This document shows positions 52,230 to 62,027 of a DNA stretch of 64,000 nt, piece by piece. Where the stretch lies: the NCBI RefSeq assembly GCF_016909575.1, contig NZ_JAFBGA010000008.1, positions 343,137-407,136 on the forward strand. The letters run 5' to 3'. The notes under the pieces were generated by a model, which was not told the DNA's origin, searched no databases, and saw nothing but the letters and a program-made list of their open reading frames with translations. The stretch's first letter is position 1. Each line of letters begins with the position of its first letter. The position numbers were made by a program, and so were the translations under genes. This stretch comes from Streptomyces sp. HB132. GTDB lineage: Bacteria; Actinomycetota; Actinomycetes; Streptomycetales; Streptomycetaceae.

Positions 52230-52475
52230 TCAGAAGAAGGGATTCTCTGTCGGCCGGTCGGCCCCGGTGGCGGCTCGGAGCAGTTCGGTGAGGTCTTCGG
52301 GCTCGGACGACCTCTGGTCTATCCACCACCCGGCGCGGGTCACCGTACGAGCGTTCTCCTCGATCTCCGCCCAGTCCGCTTCGCTGGTCGTTGCGTCGAA
52401 GGGGGTGCTGCCGAAGAGCACCCCGGGGGTTGGGCAGCAGACCGCAAGGGAAGTCTCTGCCCCGCGGAGCTCCAC
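52230..52475 (-). CDS. Small hypothetical protein (81 aa), possibly truncated
   Basis: Contains PGVLFGSTPFDATTSEADWA, EIEENARTVTRAGWWIDQRS and EDLTELLRAATGADRPTENPFF: a coherent acidic soluble protein of the kind found in Streptomyces mobile elements. No start with a good ribosome site is visible, so its N-terminus may have been cut away when the adjoining molybdoenzyme region was joined. The gap 52072-52229 holds nothing else. Confidence 0.45.
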   Translation of the reverse strand: MELRGAETSLAVCCPTPGVLFGSTPFDATTSEADWAEIEENARTVTRAGWWIDQRSSEPEDLTELLRAATGADRPTENPFF

Positions 52476-52546
52476 TGCAGTGGGGCCCCTGCGCCGTAGG
52501 CAACGCTGCCCGAATGCAGGGAAAGCTTCAGGGACGGAGTCGATGC

Positions 52547-54859
52547 ATGGTGGAACGACGCATGTCGGTTGCGACCCACTGGGGCAGTTTTGTCGCGGTG
52601 GTCGACTCCGGGCGGCTGGTGCGCATCGAGCCGAGGGGCGATGACCCGGCGCCGTCGCCCATCGGCCCCGGAATGGTGACAGCCGCCGATGACCACGCTC
52701 GCGTGTTGCGCCCCGCGGTGCGCAAAGGCTGGTTGAACGGCCTGCCGCGCGCCCACGACACGGCCAGAGGCGCGGACGGCTTCGTGGAGGTGAGCTGGGA
52801 CGACGCTCTCACCTTGGTCAGTGATGAACTGTCTCGGGTGCGTTCGCAGCACGGGGACAGCGCGGTGTTCGGCGGGTCCTACGGCTGGGCCAGCGCGGGC
52901 GCCTTCCACAACGCGCAGGGGCAACTCCACCGGTTCCTGGCGTTGGGCGGTGGATACACCGACTCCCGCAACACGTACAGCACTGCGGCTTTGGAGGTCA
53001 TCCTCCCGCATGTGATCGGCGGGCATCCGTGGAGCTACCAGTCGCGGATGCCGATGTGGGACGAGATCGCCGAGAACTGCGAGCTCGTGGTCGCGTTCGG
53101 CGGGCTGGCCCTGAAGAACAGCCAGATCAACCCTGGTGGGCTGGCCAGGCACCAGACGCAGGACCTGCAGCGCCGGTGCCGTGAGGCAGGGGTGCGGTTC
53201 GTGAACGTCAGTCCCATCCGCAGCGATGTCGCCGGCTTCCTCGACGCCGAGTGGCTGCCCGTCGTCCCCAACACCGACACCGCAGCGATGCTCGGCATCG
53301 CCCACACGATGCTGGTCAACGGCTGGCACGACGAGGACTTCCTCCGCCGGTGCTGCACCGGGTTCGACCGCTTCGCCTCCTACCTGCTCGGCGAGCTCGA
53401 CGGCACCCCCAAGGACGCGGCCTGGGCGGCGGAGATCACGGGCATCAGCCGTGACGCGATCATCGACCTCGCTCGGCGTCTGACCACCCAGCGCTCGCTC
53501 ATCATGGTCAACTACGCGGTGCAGCGGGCAGACCACGGCGAACAACCGATCTGGATGTCCGTCGTGCTGGCCGCCATGGCGGGCTCGATGGGCCAGCCTG
53601 GCGGCGGCTGGGGCGCGGGTTACGCGACGATGGACGCGACCGGCGTCGCCCCTGGCCGCCCCTCGGTGGCGACGATACCGGCGGTGTCCAACCCCGTTGC
53701 GGACTTCATCCCGGTCGCGAGGATCGCCGACACCCTGCTGCATCCGGGGAAGACCATCGACTACGACGGACAGCGGCTCACCTTGCCCGAGCTGCGCCTC
53801 GTGTATTGGTGTGGAGGAAACCCGTTCCACCACCACCAGGACCTGCACCGGTTGACCCGCGCCTGGCAGAGGCCCGACACGGTGGTCGTTCACGAAGCCT
53901 GGTGGAACACCACGGCTAAGTTCGCGGACATCGTCCTACCTGTCGCTACCGGCCTGGAACGCGACGACTTCGCAGCCGGCTTCTCTGACCCCCACCTCGT
54001 CGCGATGCCGAAGGTCCGTGAACCGGAAGGCGAGTCGCGCACCGACCACCACATCTTCGCCGCCTTGGCCGCCCGGCTCGGATACGAGGAGGAGTTCACC
54101 CAGTCGCGTTCCGAGATCGAATGGGTTCGTCACCTTTACGAGCAGACGAAGACAGGGCTCGGCGACGAGGCCGCCTTGCCAAGCTTCGAGGACTTCTGGC
54201 GCAGCTCCACTGCTGAGCTGCCGGCGCTGGCGGGACCATTTCCCGGGAGCTTCGAGGCGCTCCGCTCAGATCCACAGCGTTTCCCTTTGCCGACGCCGTC
54301 GGGCCGGATCGAGATCTTCTCCGAGGAGATCGACTCGTTTGGCTACGACGACTGCGCCGGGCATCCGACGTGGGTCGAACCGACGGAGTGGCTTCACGCT
54401 GATCTGGCGGACCGATTCCCGCTGCACTTGATCTCGAATCAGCCCGCCTCACGCCTGCACAGTCAGTACGACAACGGCGGCCGCAGCCTCAGCTCAAAAA
54501 TTCGAGGGCGTGAGCCCGTGACGCTCAATGCGGCGGACGCGGCGTCGCGCGGCATCGAAAACGGCATGATCGTACGGGTCTACAACGACCGGGGGAGCTG
54601 TCTCGCGGGCGCGGTGATATCGGACGACGTCATGCCAGGCGTCGTACAACTGTCCACCGGAGCGTGGTGGGATCCGGTCCAGCCGGGCCTGAGCGGAACC
54701 TTGGACCGCCACGGCAATCCGAACGTCCTCACGGCGGATCGACCGTGCTCGCGCCTGTCCCAAGGGCCGAGTGCCCTCAGCGCACTGGTCGACGTCGAGC
54801 TGTACGGCGATCCCCCTCCCGAGGTGCTCGCCTTCACACCCCCCGATCTCGAACACTGA
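52547..54859 (+). CDS. BisC-type molybdopterin oxidoreductase (biotin/TMAO/DMSO sulfoxide reductase family)
   Basis: About 770 residues, full length for the single-subunit DMSO-reductase branch. No N-terminal Fe-S cysteines; THWGSFVAVVDSGRLVRIEP, GGSYGWASAGAFHNAQGQLH, NTYSTAALEVILPHVIGG with the Ser ligand expected for Mo, and the C-terminal cofactor-binding blocks (QPASRLHSQYDNGG, GIENGMIVRVYNDRG, STGAWWDP). There is no Tat signal, so it is cytoplasmic like BisC, which reduces biotin or methionine sulfoxide. ATG 52547 has GGAG seven bases before; ATG 52562 is an alternative. Confidence 0.88.
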   Translation: MVERRMSVATHWGSFVAVVDSGRLVRIEPRGDDPAPSPIGPGMVTAADDHARVLRPAVRKGWLNGLPRAHDTARGADGFVEVSWDDALTLVSDELSRVRSQHGDSAVFGGSYGWASAGAFHNAQGQLHRFLALGGGYTDSRNTYSTAALEVILPHVIGGHPWSYQSRMPMWDEIAENCELVVAFGGLALKNSQINPGGLARHQTQDLQRRCREAGVRFVNVSPIRSDVAGFLDAEWLPVVPNTDTAAMLGIAHTMLVNGWHDEDFLRRCCTGFDRFASYLLGELDGTPKDAAWAAEITGISRDAIIDLARRLTTQRSLIMVNYAVQRADHGEQPIWMSVVLAAMAGSMGQPGGGWGAGYATMDATGVAPGRPSVATIPAVSNPVADFIPVARIADTLLHPGKTIDYDGQRLTLPELRLVYWCGGNPFHHHQDLHRLTRAWQRPDTVVVHEAWWNTTAKFADIVLPVATGLERDDFAAGFSDPHLVAMPKVREPEGESRTDHHIFAALAARLGYEEEFTQSRSEIEWVRHLYEQTKTGLGDEAALPSFEDFWRSSTAELPALAGPFPGSFEALRSDPQRFPLPTPSGRIEIFSEEIDSFGYDDCAGHPTWVEPTEWLHADLADRFPLHLISNQPASRLHSQYDNGGRSLSSKIRGREPVTLNAADAASRGIENGMIVRVYNDRGSCLAGAVISDDVMPGVVQLSTGAWWDPVQPGLSGTLDRHGNPNVLTADRPCSRLSQGPSALSALVDVELYGDPPPEVLAFTPPDLEH

Positions 54860-54998
54860 CACGAAACCTTTCGGCCTCTCTTCGGGCTGGTTTCGTCCCT
54901 GCATCGTGGCGTGTGCAGCACAGGCTGCCCGTGTCCCGTCGAGAGGCTCTCGGCTTGCCGTTTGCGCTTGCGTAACGGCATGAATACTGTGCGCATTT

Positions 54999-55550
54999 GT
55001 GACTGCACTTCAAGACCTCAAGTACGGCCAGTGGTTCAGGGGCGCCGACGTCGACGGCGACGGATTTATCACTCAGCAGGACGTCCGCATGATGAGCGAA
55101 CGCTACGTCGCCGCCCGTCGCACCACGCCGGACTCTCCGGCCGCCCACCTGCTCACCCAGGGGATGGACGGGTTCTGGACGAAGGTGATCGCCCCCATGG
55201 ACCAGGACGGTGACGGGAAGGTCGATCTGCGGGAAATGACCGAAGGGTTCAAGCGGGTCCTGACCGACCCCGCCCTCTACCCGGAACAGATCGAGCCGGT
55301 CACCAACTGCTTCTTCGACCTCGTCGACCTCAACGGAGACGGCAAGATCGACCAGGCGGAGTTCCGGCAGATGTTCGACGCGGTCGCCGGCGTGCCCGGC
55401 GAGGACTGCGCCGCGGTCTTCGCCGCCTTGGACCGAGACGGCTCCGGCGCACTGGACCGGGCGGAATTCCACCAGGCGCTCACCGAGTTCTTCTACGGCA
55501 ACAACCCGAACGCCCCTGCCAACCACCTGTTCGGGAAAGTCGCCGCCTGA
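54999..55550 (+). CDS. EF-hand calcium-binding protein (calerythrin-like)
   Basis: 183 residues with four EF-hand loops: DVDGDGFITQQD (near 18-29), DQDGDGKVDLRE (68-79), DLNGDGKIDQAE (112-123) and DRDGSGALDRAE (146-157). All four keep the Ca2+-ligating positions. Such proteins are soluble buffers or sensors, seen in Streptomyces (CabD/calerythrin type). GTG 54999. Stand-alone gene followed by a terminator. Confidence 0.92.
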   Translation: MTALQDLKYGQWFRGADVDGDGFITQQDVRMMSERYVAARRTTPDSPAAHLLTQGMDGFWTKVIAPMDQDGDGKVDLREMTEGFKRVLTDPALYPEQIEPVTNCFFDLVDLNGDGKIDQAEFRQMFDAVAGVPGEDCAAVFAALDRDGSGALDRAEFHQALTEFFYGNNPNAPANHLFGKVAA

Positions 55551-55573
55551 CGGCTATGAGTACGGCCTGGGAC

Positions 55574-55609
55574 CTGCACGCCCACAGCAATACCGGTGTG
55601 GGCGTGCAG
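55574..55609 (+). terminator. Strong hairpin after the EF-hand gene
   Basis: A 13-bp perfect stem, CTGCACGCCCACA (55574-55586) with TGTGGGCGTGCAG (55597-55609), and a 10-base loop, 24 bp past the EF-hand stop. No T run, as usual here. Confidence 0.7.
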
Positions 55610-56186
55610 CGTGAATACCTCTGGCCAGGACAGCTCCACTGGAATCGATCTTCAGCGAGCTCGCGTCGAGCAGGGGGAGACGGCCGGGCACCTGGTGGCG
55701 GGCCGACGGATGAGGGGTGGACGATCCTTGCCCGCCGCTACCTCTGACCCACCCCGAGACTCCGCCGCGGCATTGTTGCCGCGCTTCCCGGTTGCCGGAT
55801 CGTCACCGTGGTTGGGCCCCGATCCGGCAGCCCCCACCACTCCCGGCCGACACCCCCACAGCGCCATGAGTACGAAGGGCCCCGACCGCTCGGGAGGCCA
55901 GGGGCCTTCGCCTCGGGGGAAATGGCGCGTCTCCGACGCCGCGCAGGAATCGGAGCCGCGAACCGCACAGGACCCAACGTGGGGGTCCAGCCCTGTGCGT
56001 GCGTCACGCCCTCAACGCGTACAGGCGCGGCAAGGACACGGCTCAGATGCGCTCGTGGAGGTGGGCTTCGAGGAGCGCCTGTCGGGTACCCGGCGTCCGG
56101 CTCAGCGAGCGGGCCCGGGGAGGGCCGAGCCACGACGGCGGCCCGTACCACCGGTCACCTGAACCAATCGAGGTCCCCGCCGGCGT
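55610..56186. other. Gap without a recognisable gene
   Basis: About 580 bp of GC-rich DNA between the EF-hand terminator and the end of ltrA. Frames on both strands are Arg/Pro-rich and motif-free. Confidence 0.5.
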
Positions 56187-57404
56187 CTACTGCCTACCGA
56201 GCTCGTCGAGCATCTGCTGTTGGTGGCGGTGGCCGATCGTCTCGTAGCCGATCACGGTGACGAAGGGCGCGAGCATTTACCACGAGCAGGCACACCGCGA
56301 TGGCCACGCCAGCGGCGGCCAGGAGGACGGCCGTGAGCAGTTCGGCGATGGTGAGGGCGATCAGAAGGATGTGGAAGCGGTCGGCCGTGGACAGCAGCAG
56401 GGTGTGCAGGAGGTAGATCATCAGCATGTAGAGGCCGACGGGGAGAGCGAGGGCGAGGACGACGGCGGTGCCGGAGATCTTGGCGTGGTGTTCCATGTAC
56501 AGGCCTGCCACGTGCAGCCCGGCGCCGGCTCCGGCGACGCCGATGAACAGGGGGATGTGGCCGTAGCCGAAGAGGTATCCGCGGCCGCGGCGGTGCGCCA
56601 GGATGTCGCCTAACGGCGTCAGGAAGTACATCCACCACATTCCGAAGGTCAGGCCCACACCGGCAATGACGACGGCGATGGCGTTCCAGGTCCAGTGCGT
56701 GCCGCCCCGCCGCCCAGGAGGTCGCCGGAGGAAGCGACGGTACCGACGACGCCCTCGCCCAAGACGATGATCGCGAAGAGTCCGTACCGTTCGGCGACGT
56801 GGTGCGGGTGCCAGGGCGTGTCACCCGCGGAGCCCTGCGCAAGCACCGGCAGGGCGATTTCGAGGGCGCCCAGGACGGCAAACGCAACGAAGACGACGGC
56901 GATCGGCATGTGGACGAAGGCCACTATGATCCACCCTGCCTGGACGATCAGCGTCCAGCGGATGTTGGCCATGCAGGCACCGTGGAATGATGGTGCCTCC
57001 CGGGCGGCGCGCCACCACTGGAACACTATCGGGATCCGCATCACGACGTAGCCGATGACCATGGCCCGCAGTTCGAGGTGGCCGCCCTCCTCGACGGAGT
57101 GGAACATCGCGGGCAGGCCGAGCGAGAACACGACGACGCCGGCCATCTGCAGCATCGTCACGACCCGGTAGAGCCAGTCGTCGGTGGCGAACGCGGAAGC
57201 GAACCAGTTGAAGCTGATCCAGGCGACGCTGATCGCGAACATCGCCAGGACGAACGCGATGACCGCCTGACCTGCATGCCCTTCAGCGACCATCTCAGCG
57301 AACTGGAACGCCGCCGTGCCGACGGCGACCACGAAGGTCAGGTCGAAAAGTAGCTCCAACGGCGAGGCCGTCCGTCCGTGCTCTTCCGGGTCACGGCCGG
57401 TCAT
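56187..57404 (-). pseudogene. ltrA: Low-temperature-requirement A (LtrA) family gene with two frameshifts
   Basis: The first frame (57404 to about 56695) gives the LtrA start RDPEEHGRTASPLELLFDLT with helices and ERYGLFAIIVLGEGVVGTVA. Reading then continues in a second frame (WTWNAIAVVIAGVGLTFGMW, LFGYGHIPLFIGVAGAGAG, up to LLVV), and near 56275 one extra A in GTGGTAAATG shifts it again: with that base removed the end reads MLAPFVTVIGYETIGHRHQQ and stops at 56187. All three pieces together make one full-length LtrA of about 400 residues with some 10-12 helices. Either a decayed gene or two indel errors. Confidence 0.78.
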
Positions 57405-57643
57405 TGGGACCAGCCGTCGCGACAGACCGAGCTTGCCGGACGTGCTGGTGGGTCAGGGTTCATTCATGTGCAGCAGTATTTCTGACGCTTCTCGTGCCCG
57501 TTCGACCGCACTGCCGGGGCAGCGGCGAAGTTATGTCCCGGCCGGGCCCACCATGATGGGGCCTTGGAGGAATCCTGCCCGCCGATAGCCGGGGCAGAGA
57601 GGCGCACGTTGCATGAAGAGCTGACGGTAGGGGGGGCTTGACG

Positions 57644-58642
57644 GTGGGCACGGTCGATGAGGTGCTGCGGAGCGCAGGCGATGCTTGCGAGAGGCAGCTG
57701 CGGGGGTGGGTGGGGTCACTTCAGGGGCCCGCTGCTGAGGTGGCTGCCTATCAGTTCGGCTGGTCGGGGGAGGGTGCACGTCAAGGCGGTAAGTACGTGC
57801 GTGCTGCCCTGACTCTGGCGTGTGCGCGTGCGGTCGGAGGTGCGGACCGGCAGGCGGTGCCGGCGGCAGCGGCGGTGGAGATGGTGCACAACCTGTCGCT
57901 TCTCTACGACGATGTGTTGGACGGTGACACGGTGCGGCGCCACCGGGCGGCCGCGTGGCAGGTTTTCGGCCCGTCATCCACAGCCCGGTCAGCGGACGCG
58001 ATGATGCTGACCGCGTTCGACGTCCTGTCGGAAGCCGACGGGCCGGACGGGCCGTTGGCTGGTGAGGCGTCGGCCGCCCTAGTGGATGTACTGATCCAAC
58101 TGGCGGTCGGCGAGAGCCTGGACCTGGTCTTCGAAGGCCGGAGTGAGGTGACCTTGGCGGAGTGTCTGGAGATGGTCTCGGGCAAGACCGCCTCGCTGTT
58201 CGCCTGCGCTTGCCGGCTGGGTGCCCTCTACGGAGGCGCCGACCCGGCCGTCTGCGCCCAGTGGGCAGAGTTCGGGCATGACCTCGGCATGGCCTTCCAG
58301 CTCGTGGACGACCTGCTCGGTATTTGGGGCGACCCGGCGGTGACCGGAAAGCCCGTCTTCAACGACCTGAAGAACCGCAAGATGTCGGTGCCCGTGGTTG
58401 CGGCGCTGATGTCCAAGACCCCTGCCGGCGACGAACTCGCCCGCCTCTACTCGCAGCCCGGGGGCGATACCGCCGGCCTCGCCCGCCTGGTCGAGGAGGC
58501 GGGTGGCCGGGCCTGGACCAGCGACCGCGCCGCCCAGCACGCGACAGCCGCACGCGACCGGCTGCACCGCCTCACAGCACTACCCGAGGCTCTCGAAGAC
58601 CTCGGAGCGCTCTGCACGGTCGTGATCAGACGCGTGCACTGA
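57644..58642 (+). CDS. Polyprenyl (FPP/GGPP-type) diphosphate synthase
   Basis: About 332 residues. First aspartate-rich motif LLYDDVLDGD (DDxxD) and second motif FQLVDDLLGIWGD, with GGKYVRAAL and the KT of GKTASLF that bind the diphosphates. The start DxRKRP pattern is replaced by QGGKYVR as in other streptomycete members. It joins isopentenyl diphosphate units into a C15-C20 or longer prenyl diphosphate. GTG 57644 sits seven bases after GGGGGG; TTG 57638 is too close. It converges with and overlaps the 3' end of the amine oxidase gene by 17 bp. Confidence 0.9.
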   Translation: MGTVDEVLRSAGDACERQLRGWVGSLQGPAAEVAAYQFGWSGEGARQGGKYVRAALTLACARAVGGADRQAVPAAAAVEMVHNLSLLYDDVLDGDTVRRHRAAAWQVFGPSSTARSADAMMLTAFDVLSEADGPDGPLAGEASAALVDVLIQLAVGESLDLVFEGRSEVTLAECLEMVSGKTASLFACACRLGALYGGADPAVCAQWAEFGHDLGMAFQLVDDLLGIWGDPAVTGKPVFNDLKNRKMSVPVVAALMSKTPAGDELARLYSQPGGDTAGLARLVEEAGGRAWTSDRAAQHATAARDRLHRLTALPEALEDLGALCTVVIRRVH

Positions 58643-60320
58643 CCTTCCAGGGCGACGGTCCGTCCATGATGTGCGCGCGGCCCTGACCGAACAGCTCGGC
58701 GTCCACCTCCTTGAGCCTGCGCAGTTCCGCGGGCTGGTGCAGGGCGTGCACGGCCGCGGGAACCCCGGTGACACCGGCTGCCTCCAGCAGGGCGTTCACG
58801 GCGAGGCGGGCGGCCTGGTTCGCGCCCTCCATCGTCGCCAGGTTCACGGGGGAGCGCACGTAGTCCCCGGCCATGAACAGGTTCGCTGCCGCCGTAACCG
58901 CTCGCGGGCGCGCCGCCCAGGAACCGGTGGTGTTGATCAGCAGCGGCTCGTCGTTGACCGCCAGCCCCGGCCCGTTCAGGTTCCGCACCGCCGGATCCAG
59001 CTCCCACGAGTGCAGCAACCCCTCGTGCAGGCGGGTTCGACCAGCTCCGTTGAGCCCGTCGCACAGTTGCGCCCAGACCTCGGCCGCGATCTCCGCCCGG
59101 CTGCACTCCCGGGCCGGCCTGCCGTACAGGATGCCCGGGGTGTCCCAGGAGGAGATGTCCACCGACAGGCAGTCGGCCACAGTCCCGTCGCCATAGGTGG
59201 CCGGGAAGTCGCAGTCCCAGAACTGGGCCTGGCTGATCGAAGTGAGCGCCCAGGGAGAGTCCAGGAACAGGACATGGCCGTGAGTGACGGGCACCGGCTG
59301 GGTCAGGTAGAACTGCATGCCGACCATCCAGTCCGTGTGCAGGCCCGTCACACTCTTGAGCTCAACGTCGGCCTCCGCAAGCCCGCGGTCCAGCAGCGCG
59401 CCGACGCGATGGACCGGCAGCGCGCAGACAAACCAGTCAGCTTCCAGCTCCCGCAGCCGGCCGGCCGGACCACGCAGTTGGACCCCGGTGACACGGCGAC
59501 CGCTCAGGGCCAGCTGCTCGACCGCCCATCCGAGTTCCAGCCGCACCCCCAGGGAAGCCAGATGACGGATCCACGGGTCGATCCAGGCAGTGCTGGTGGG
59601 GCCGTTGAGCACCCGGTCCGCCGGCTGCAGTTCCTCGCCCCGGCCGAGGAACCCGTAACTGAAAGCCTCCAGGAACCCACCGACCGTATGCGCACTGCAG
59701 ACCTCGGCCCGTGCCGCGACCACCGTACGGGTCGCCCCCACCACACACGCCTTGACGTACTCCTCGGAGGCGCCCTCGGCCGCGGCGAAGTCCCACCACG
59801 AGGTCGACTCCCACTGGCCCAGCCGCCGCTCATCACTGCTCGTCATGTAGACGAGCATTCGGTTCGCGAAGTACAGCAGTTCCTCGCTCGTCAGCCCCCT
59901 GCCACCCGCCTCCAACCCGACAGCACGCAGGAACTCCATCGGAGTCCGAGACCCCGCAGCCACGGACACATCCGTGACCCGCTCACCCACCCGGCCCGAG
60001 CGCGCGGAAAGCATCTGTGTCGCCTCCCGCAGATTCCCCGCCACCCCCTCCGTGCTGCCGTCGACCGGGATACGGCGCAAAGTGTCCGGCAGACTCCGGT
60101 AGAACCCGGGGAAGAACCTAAACCCGTGCTCACTGGGCAGGTCCAACCGCCCGCCTCGGCCGGTCCCCGGCACCCACGCACTGCGGGCTTTGCCACCCCA
60201 ACCGGCCAGCTCCACCACCGTCACCTCGAAGCCGCGCTCCGCCAGCTCCATCGCCGCCGTCAACCCGGCCACGCCACCACCCAGCACCGCGACTCGCAAG
60301 CCCCGCCCCACTGAAATCAC
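58626..60320 (-). CDS. FAD-dependent amine oxidase/desaturase-like protein (HpnE/phytoene-desaturase type)
   Basis: About 564 residues. Dinucleotide motif LRVAVLGGGVAGLTAAMELA near the N-terminus followed by FEVTVVELAGWGGKARS, and the closing FAD motif NLFMAGDYVRSPVNLATMEG near the C-terminus. The layout matches hydroxysqualene dehydroxylase/phytoene-desaturase relatives that act on isoprenoids, which fits the neighbouring prenyl synthase. Start uncertain: GTG 60320 has GAGGG four bases upstream, GTG 60311 is possible. Confidence 0.82.
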   Translation of the reverse strand: MISVGRGLRVAVLGGGVAGLTAAMELAERGFEVTVVELAGWGGKARSAWVPGTGRGGRLDLPSEHGFRFFPGFYRSLPDTLRRIPVDGSTEGVAGNLREATQMLSARSGRVGERVTDVSVAAGSRTPMEFLRAVGLEAGGRGLTSEELLYFANRMLVYMTSSDERRLGQWESTSWWDFAAAEGASEEYVKACVVGATRTVVAARAEVCSAHTVGGFLEAFSYGFLGRGEELQPADRVLNGPTSTAWIDPWIRHLASLGVRLELGWAVEQLALSGRRVTGVQLRGPAGRLRELEADWFVCALPVHRVGALLDRGLAEADVELKSVTGLHTDWMVGMQFYLTQPVPVTHGHVLFLDSPWALTSISQAQFWDCDFPATYGDGTVADCLSVDISSWDTPGILYGRPARECSRAEIAAEVWAQLCDGLNGAGRTRLHEGLLHSWELDPAVRNLNGPGLAVNDEPLLINTTGSWAARPRAVTAAANLFMAGDYVRSPVNLATMEGANQAARLAVNALLEAAGVTGVPAAVHALHQPAELRRLKEVDAELFGQGRAHIMDGPSPWKVSARV

Positions 60321-60444
60321 CACACCCTCTACAGGGGCCACCAGCGAAGCCCCTTCCACCCAGTCACGACGAGTAGATCATTAATCTGTTTTGCGTCACG
60401 GACGAGACCTTCCCCCTCAGTCCCCGGCGGCTCAGCGGCCGGCC

Positions 60445-60555
60445 TCGGCTCGTCCTGCTTGACATCACCGCCACCGACGAAGAGACCGCCCACGCCCCGG
60501 TGGGCGAGCCGCAACAACTCTGGACTACCTTCGGCATCACCCCCGTTCCGACCGA
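60445..60555 (+). pseudogene. Remnant of a DUF6207-like small protein
   Basis: RPRLVLLDITATDEETAHAP then GEPQQLWTTFGITPVPTE resembles the small Streptomyces DUF6207 family (PGLVVLDITAxDExTAxxxxxxLxxxWATxGxxPV). No start codon or ribosome site is found and the C-terminal half is missing. The rest of 60321-60919 shows no gene. Confidence 0.4.
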
Positions 60556-60919
60556 AGGTCGGCTCCGCCCGAACTTACGGGCCCGTGCGTTGGGCCTGTC
60601 GCAACAGCGGCCTCGTCGCTTCTGCGACTTAGCTACGTGGCGAAGGGGGACCGCCTCGGCTGGAGCAGGGGCTTGCACCTCGGGACGACAATCGGGCCAT
60701 CGGCCTGTGCAGCCTCGGCCCACAGCACGAAATCGGTCCACCGACCCTGTCGGTGGACCGTCACGAAACTTCGAGGTCAGGACCCATTTCCACGTGCCGC
60801 CGGCGGCTCACATCCGGCAGCCGATCACCGTGCCGCTCCGCCACCAGCTTCCCGCGCAGGACCCTGCCGTAGGGCGGGACGGAGCCCTGCGCGGAACGCA
60901 GCACCGAAGGACAGCGCAA

Positions 60920-61456
60920 TCACTGCCGGGTGAAGTGCCACATCTGCGAAGTAGTCGGAGAGTTCGGGTTGGGCAGTTCACGCAGCGGTGCGTAGTTGTC
61001 GTCCCCGAACAGGCCGGTTACAGCGACGTCCTCGTTCAGGAAGGGCGACAGAACCCACCGTGCAGGGCTCTCGTCGGTGGACCGGAGGATCCACCATTGG
61101 GACTTGTTCGTCGTGCACGCAGCCAGGTACACCGAGCCCCCCGGCTCTCCGGCCCTGGCATCGGCGCAGTTCCCGGTTCGGGCGCTCTTCCAGTGGAAGA
61201 TTCCGGGACGCCCGTTCACCTGCTCGAACTGGAATGTGCGCGGGAAGGGATGGTCTTGCCGGTAGTAGACCTGAAGGAAGGTGCCGGCGTTGCCGACCGT
61301 GTCGTCAGGGACCAGGTAGTTGGTGTGGGCGTCGTTGGTGATGACGACAGGCCCCGAGGGGACGGGGGCGGCGGTAGGTGCGGCTTGCGCGGACCCTGTC
61401 AGGACTGCGACGGAAAAGATGGCGGCCGCGGCAGCGGCCCAGCGACGGATAGTCAT
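60920..61456 (-). CDS. Secreted ricin-B-like/lectin-like protein
   Basis: About 178 residues. Signal peptide MTIRRWAAAAAAIFSVAVLTGSAQAAP (cleavage near 27). The mature part has GNCADARAGEPGGSVYLAAC and TNKSQWWILR, which fit a degenerate Q-x-W beta-trefoil repeat, and ends TSQMWHFTR. ATG 61456 is chosen because it puts the signal at the N-terminus. Sugar binding outside the cell is inferred; the target is unknown. Confidence 0.65.
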   Translation of the reverse strand: MTIRRWAAAAAAIFSVAVLTGSAQAAPTAAPVPSGPVVITNDAHTNYLVPDDTVGNAGTFLQVYYRQDHPFPRTFQFEQVNGRPGIFHWKSARTGNCADARAGEPGGSVYLAACTTNKSQWWILRSTDESPARWVLSPFLNEDVAVTGLFGDDNYAPLRELPNPNSPTTSQMWHFTRQ

Positions 61457-62027
61457 ACGGGCGATCTTGGCGGGCCAGATTTGTGACAAACCGTTTTTTC
61501 GGGAGATGACCACCCGATCGAGGAGTGCCAGCTACCCGGGGTGGACCGGAGCCGCTGTCCGGCTCGGAACTCTCCACGACGGACGGAGTGCTGATACTCG
61601 CCCAACCTGACAAGCAGGATGCCACCGCGGCCTGGAAGAAGACATATGGACGCCACCAGATGAAGGGGCTTCGTCAACCCGGCAGTCGCCCGGCTGCGGC
61701 CTATTAACACGGGCAGCACAACACGCCACCGACCGAAGCGACAGTCTCCGCGCACTCTCTGATTCACGCGGGGCGCACGCCCCCTTACTCCTTTTGGGTG
61801 ACCAGTTCGCGGTGACGATTGCGGCAAGATCGAAGTGAAGTGATCTTGCCGCACGAGTTCTTCTCATTCATGCCCATCGAGCAGCCCGCACGATGGGCCT
61901 CCCTCTGCGAGAGCGGCAGTCCAGGGTCTTCTCGCGCAGCACGAAGGGGCGCCCCCTGGGCGGGAGCGCGTCTGTGCGCAGGTCACCCATTGCATGGTCA
62001 ATTGGCCGAATACCGTGGAGTATTGAT
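61457..62027. other. Intergenic region upstream of the MpaB-type oxygenase
   Basis: About 570 bp between divergent genes. It should hold promoters for both. No clear -35/-10 pair, repeat or small gene was recognised. Confidence 0.4.

Noticed and set aside
52340..53893. 517-codon minus-strand frame
   Set aside because: Shadow of the molybdopterin oxidoreductase.
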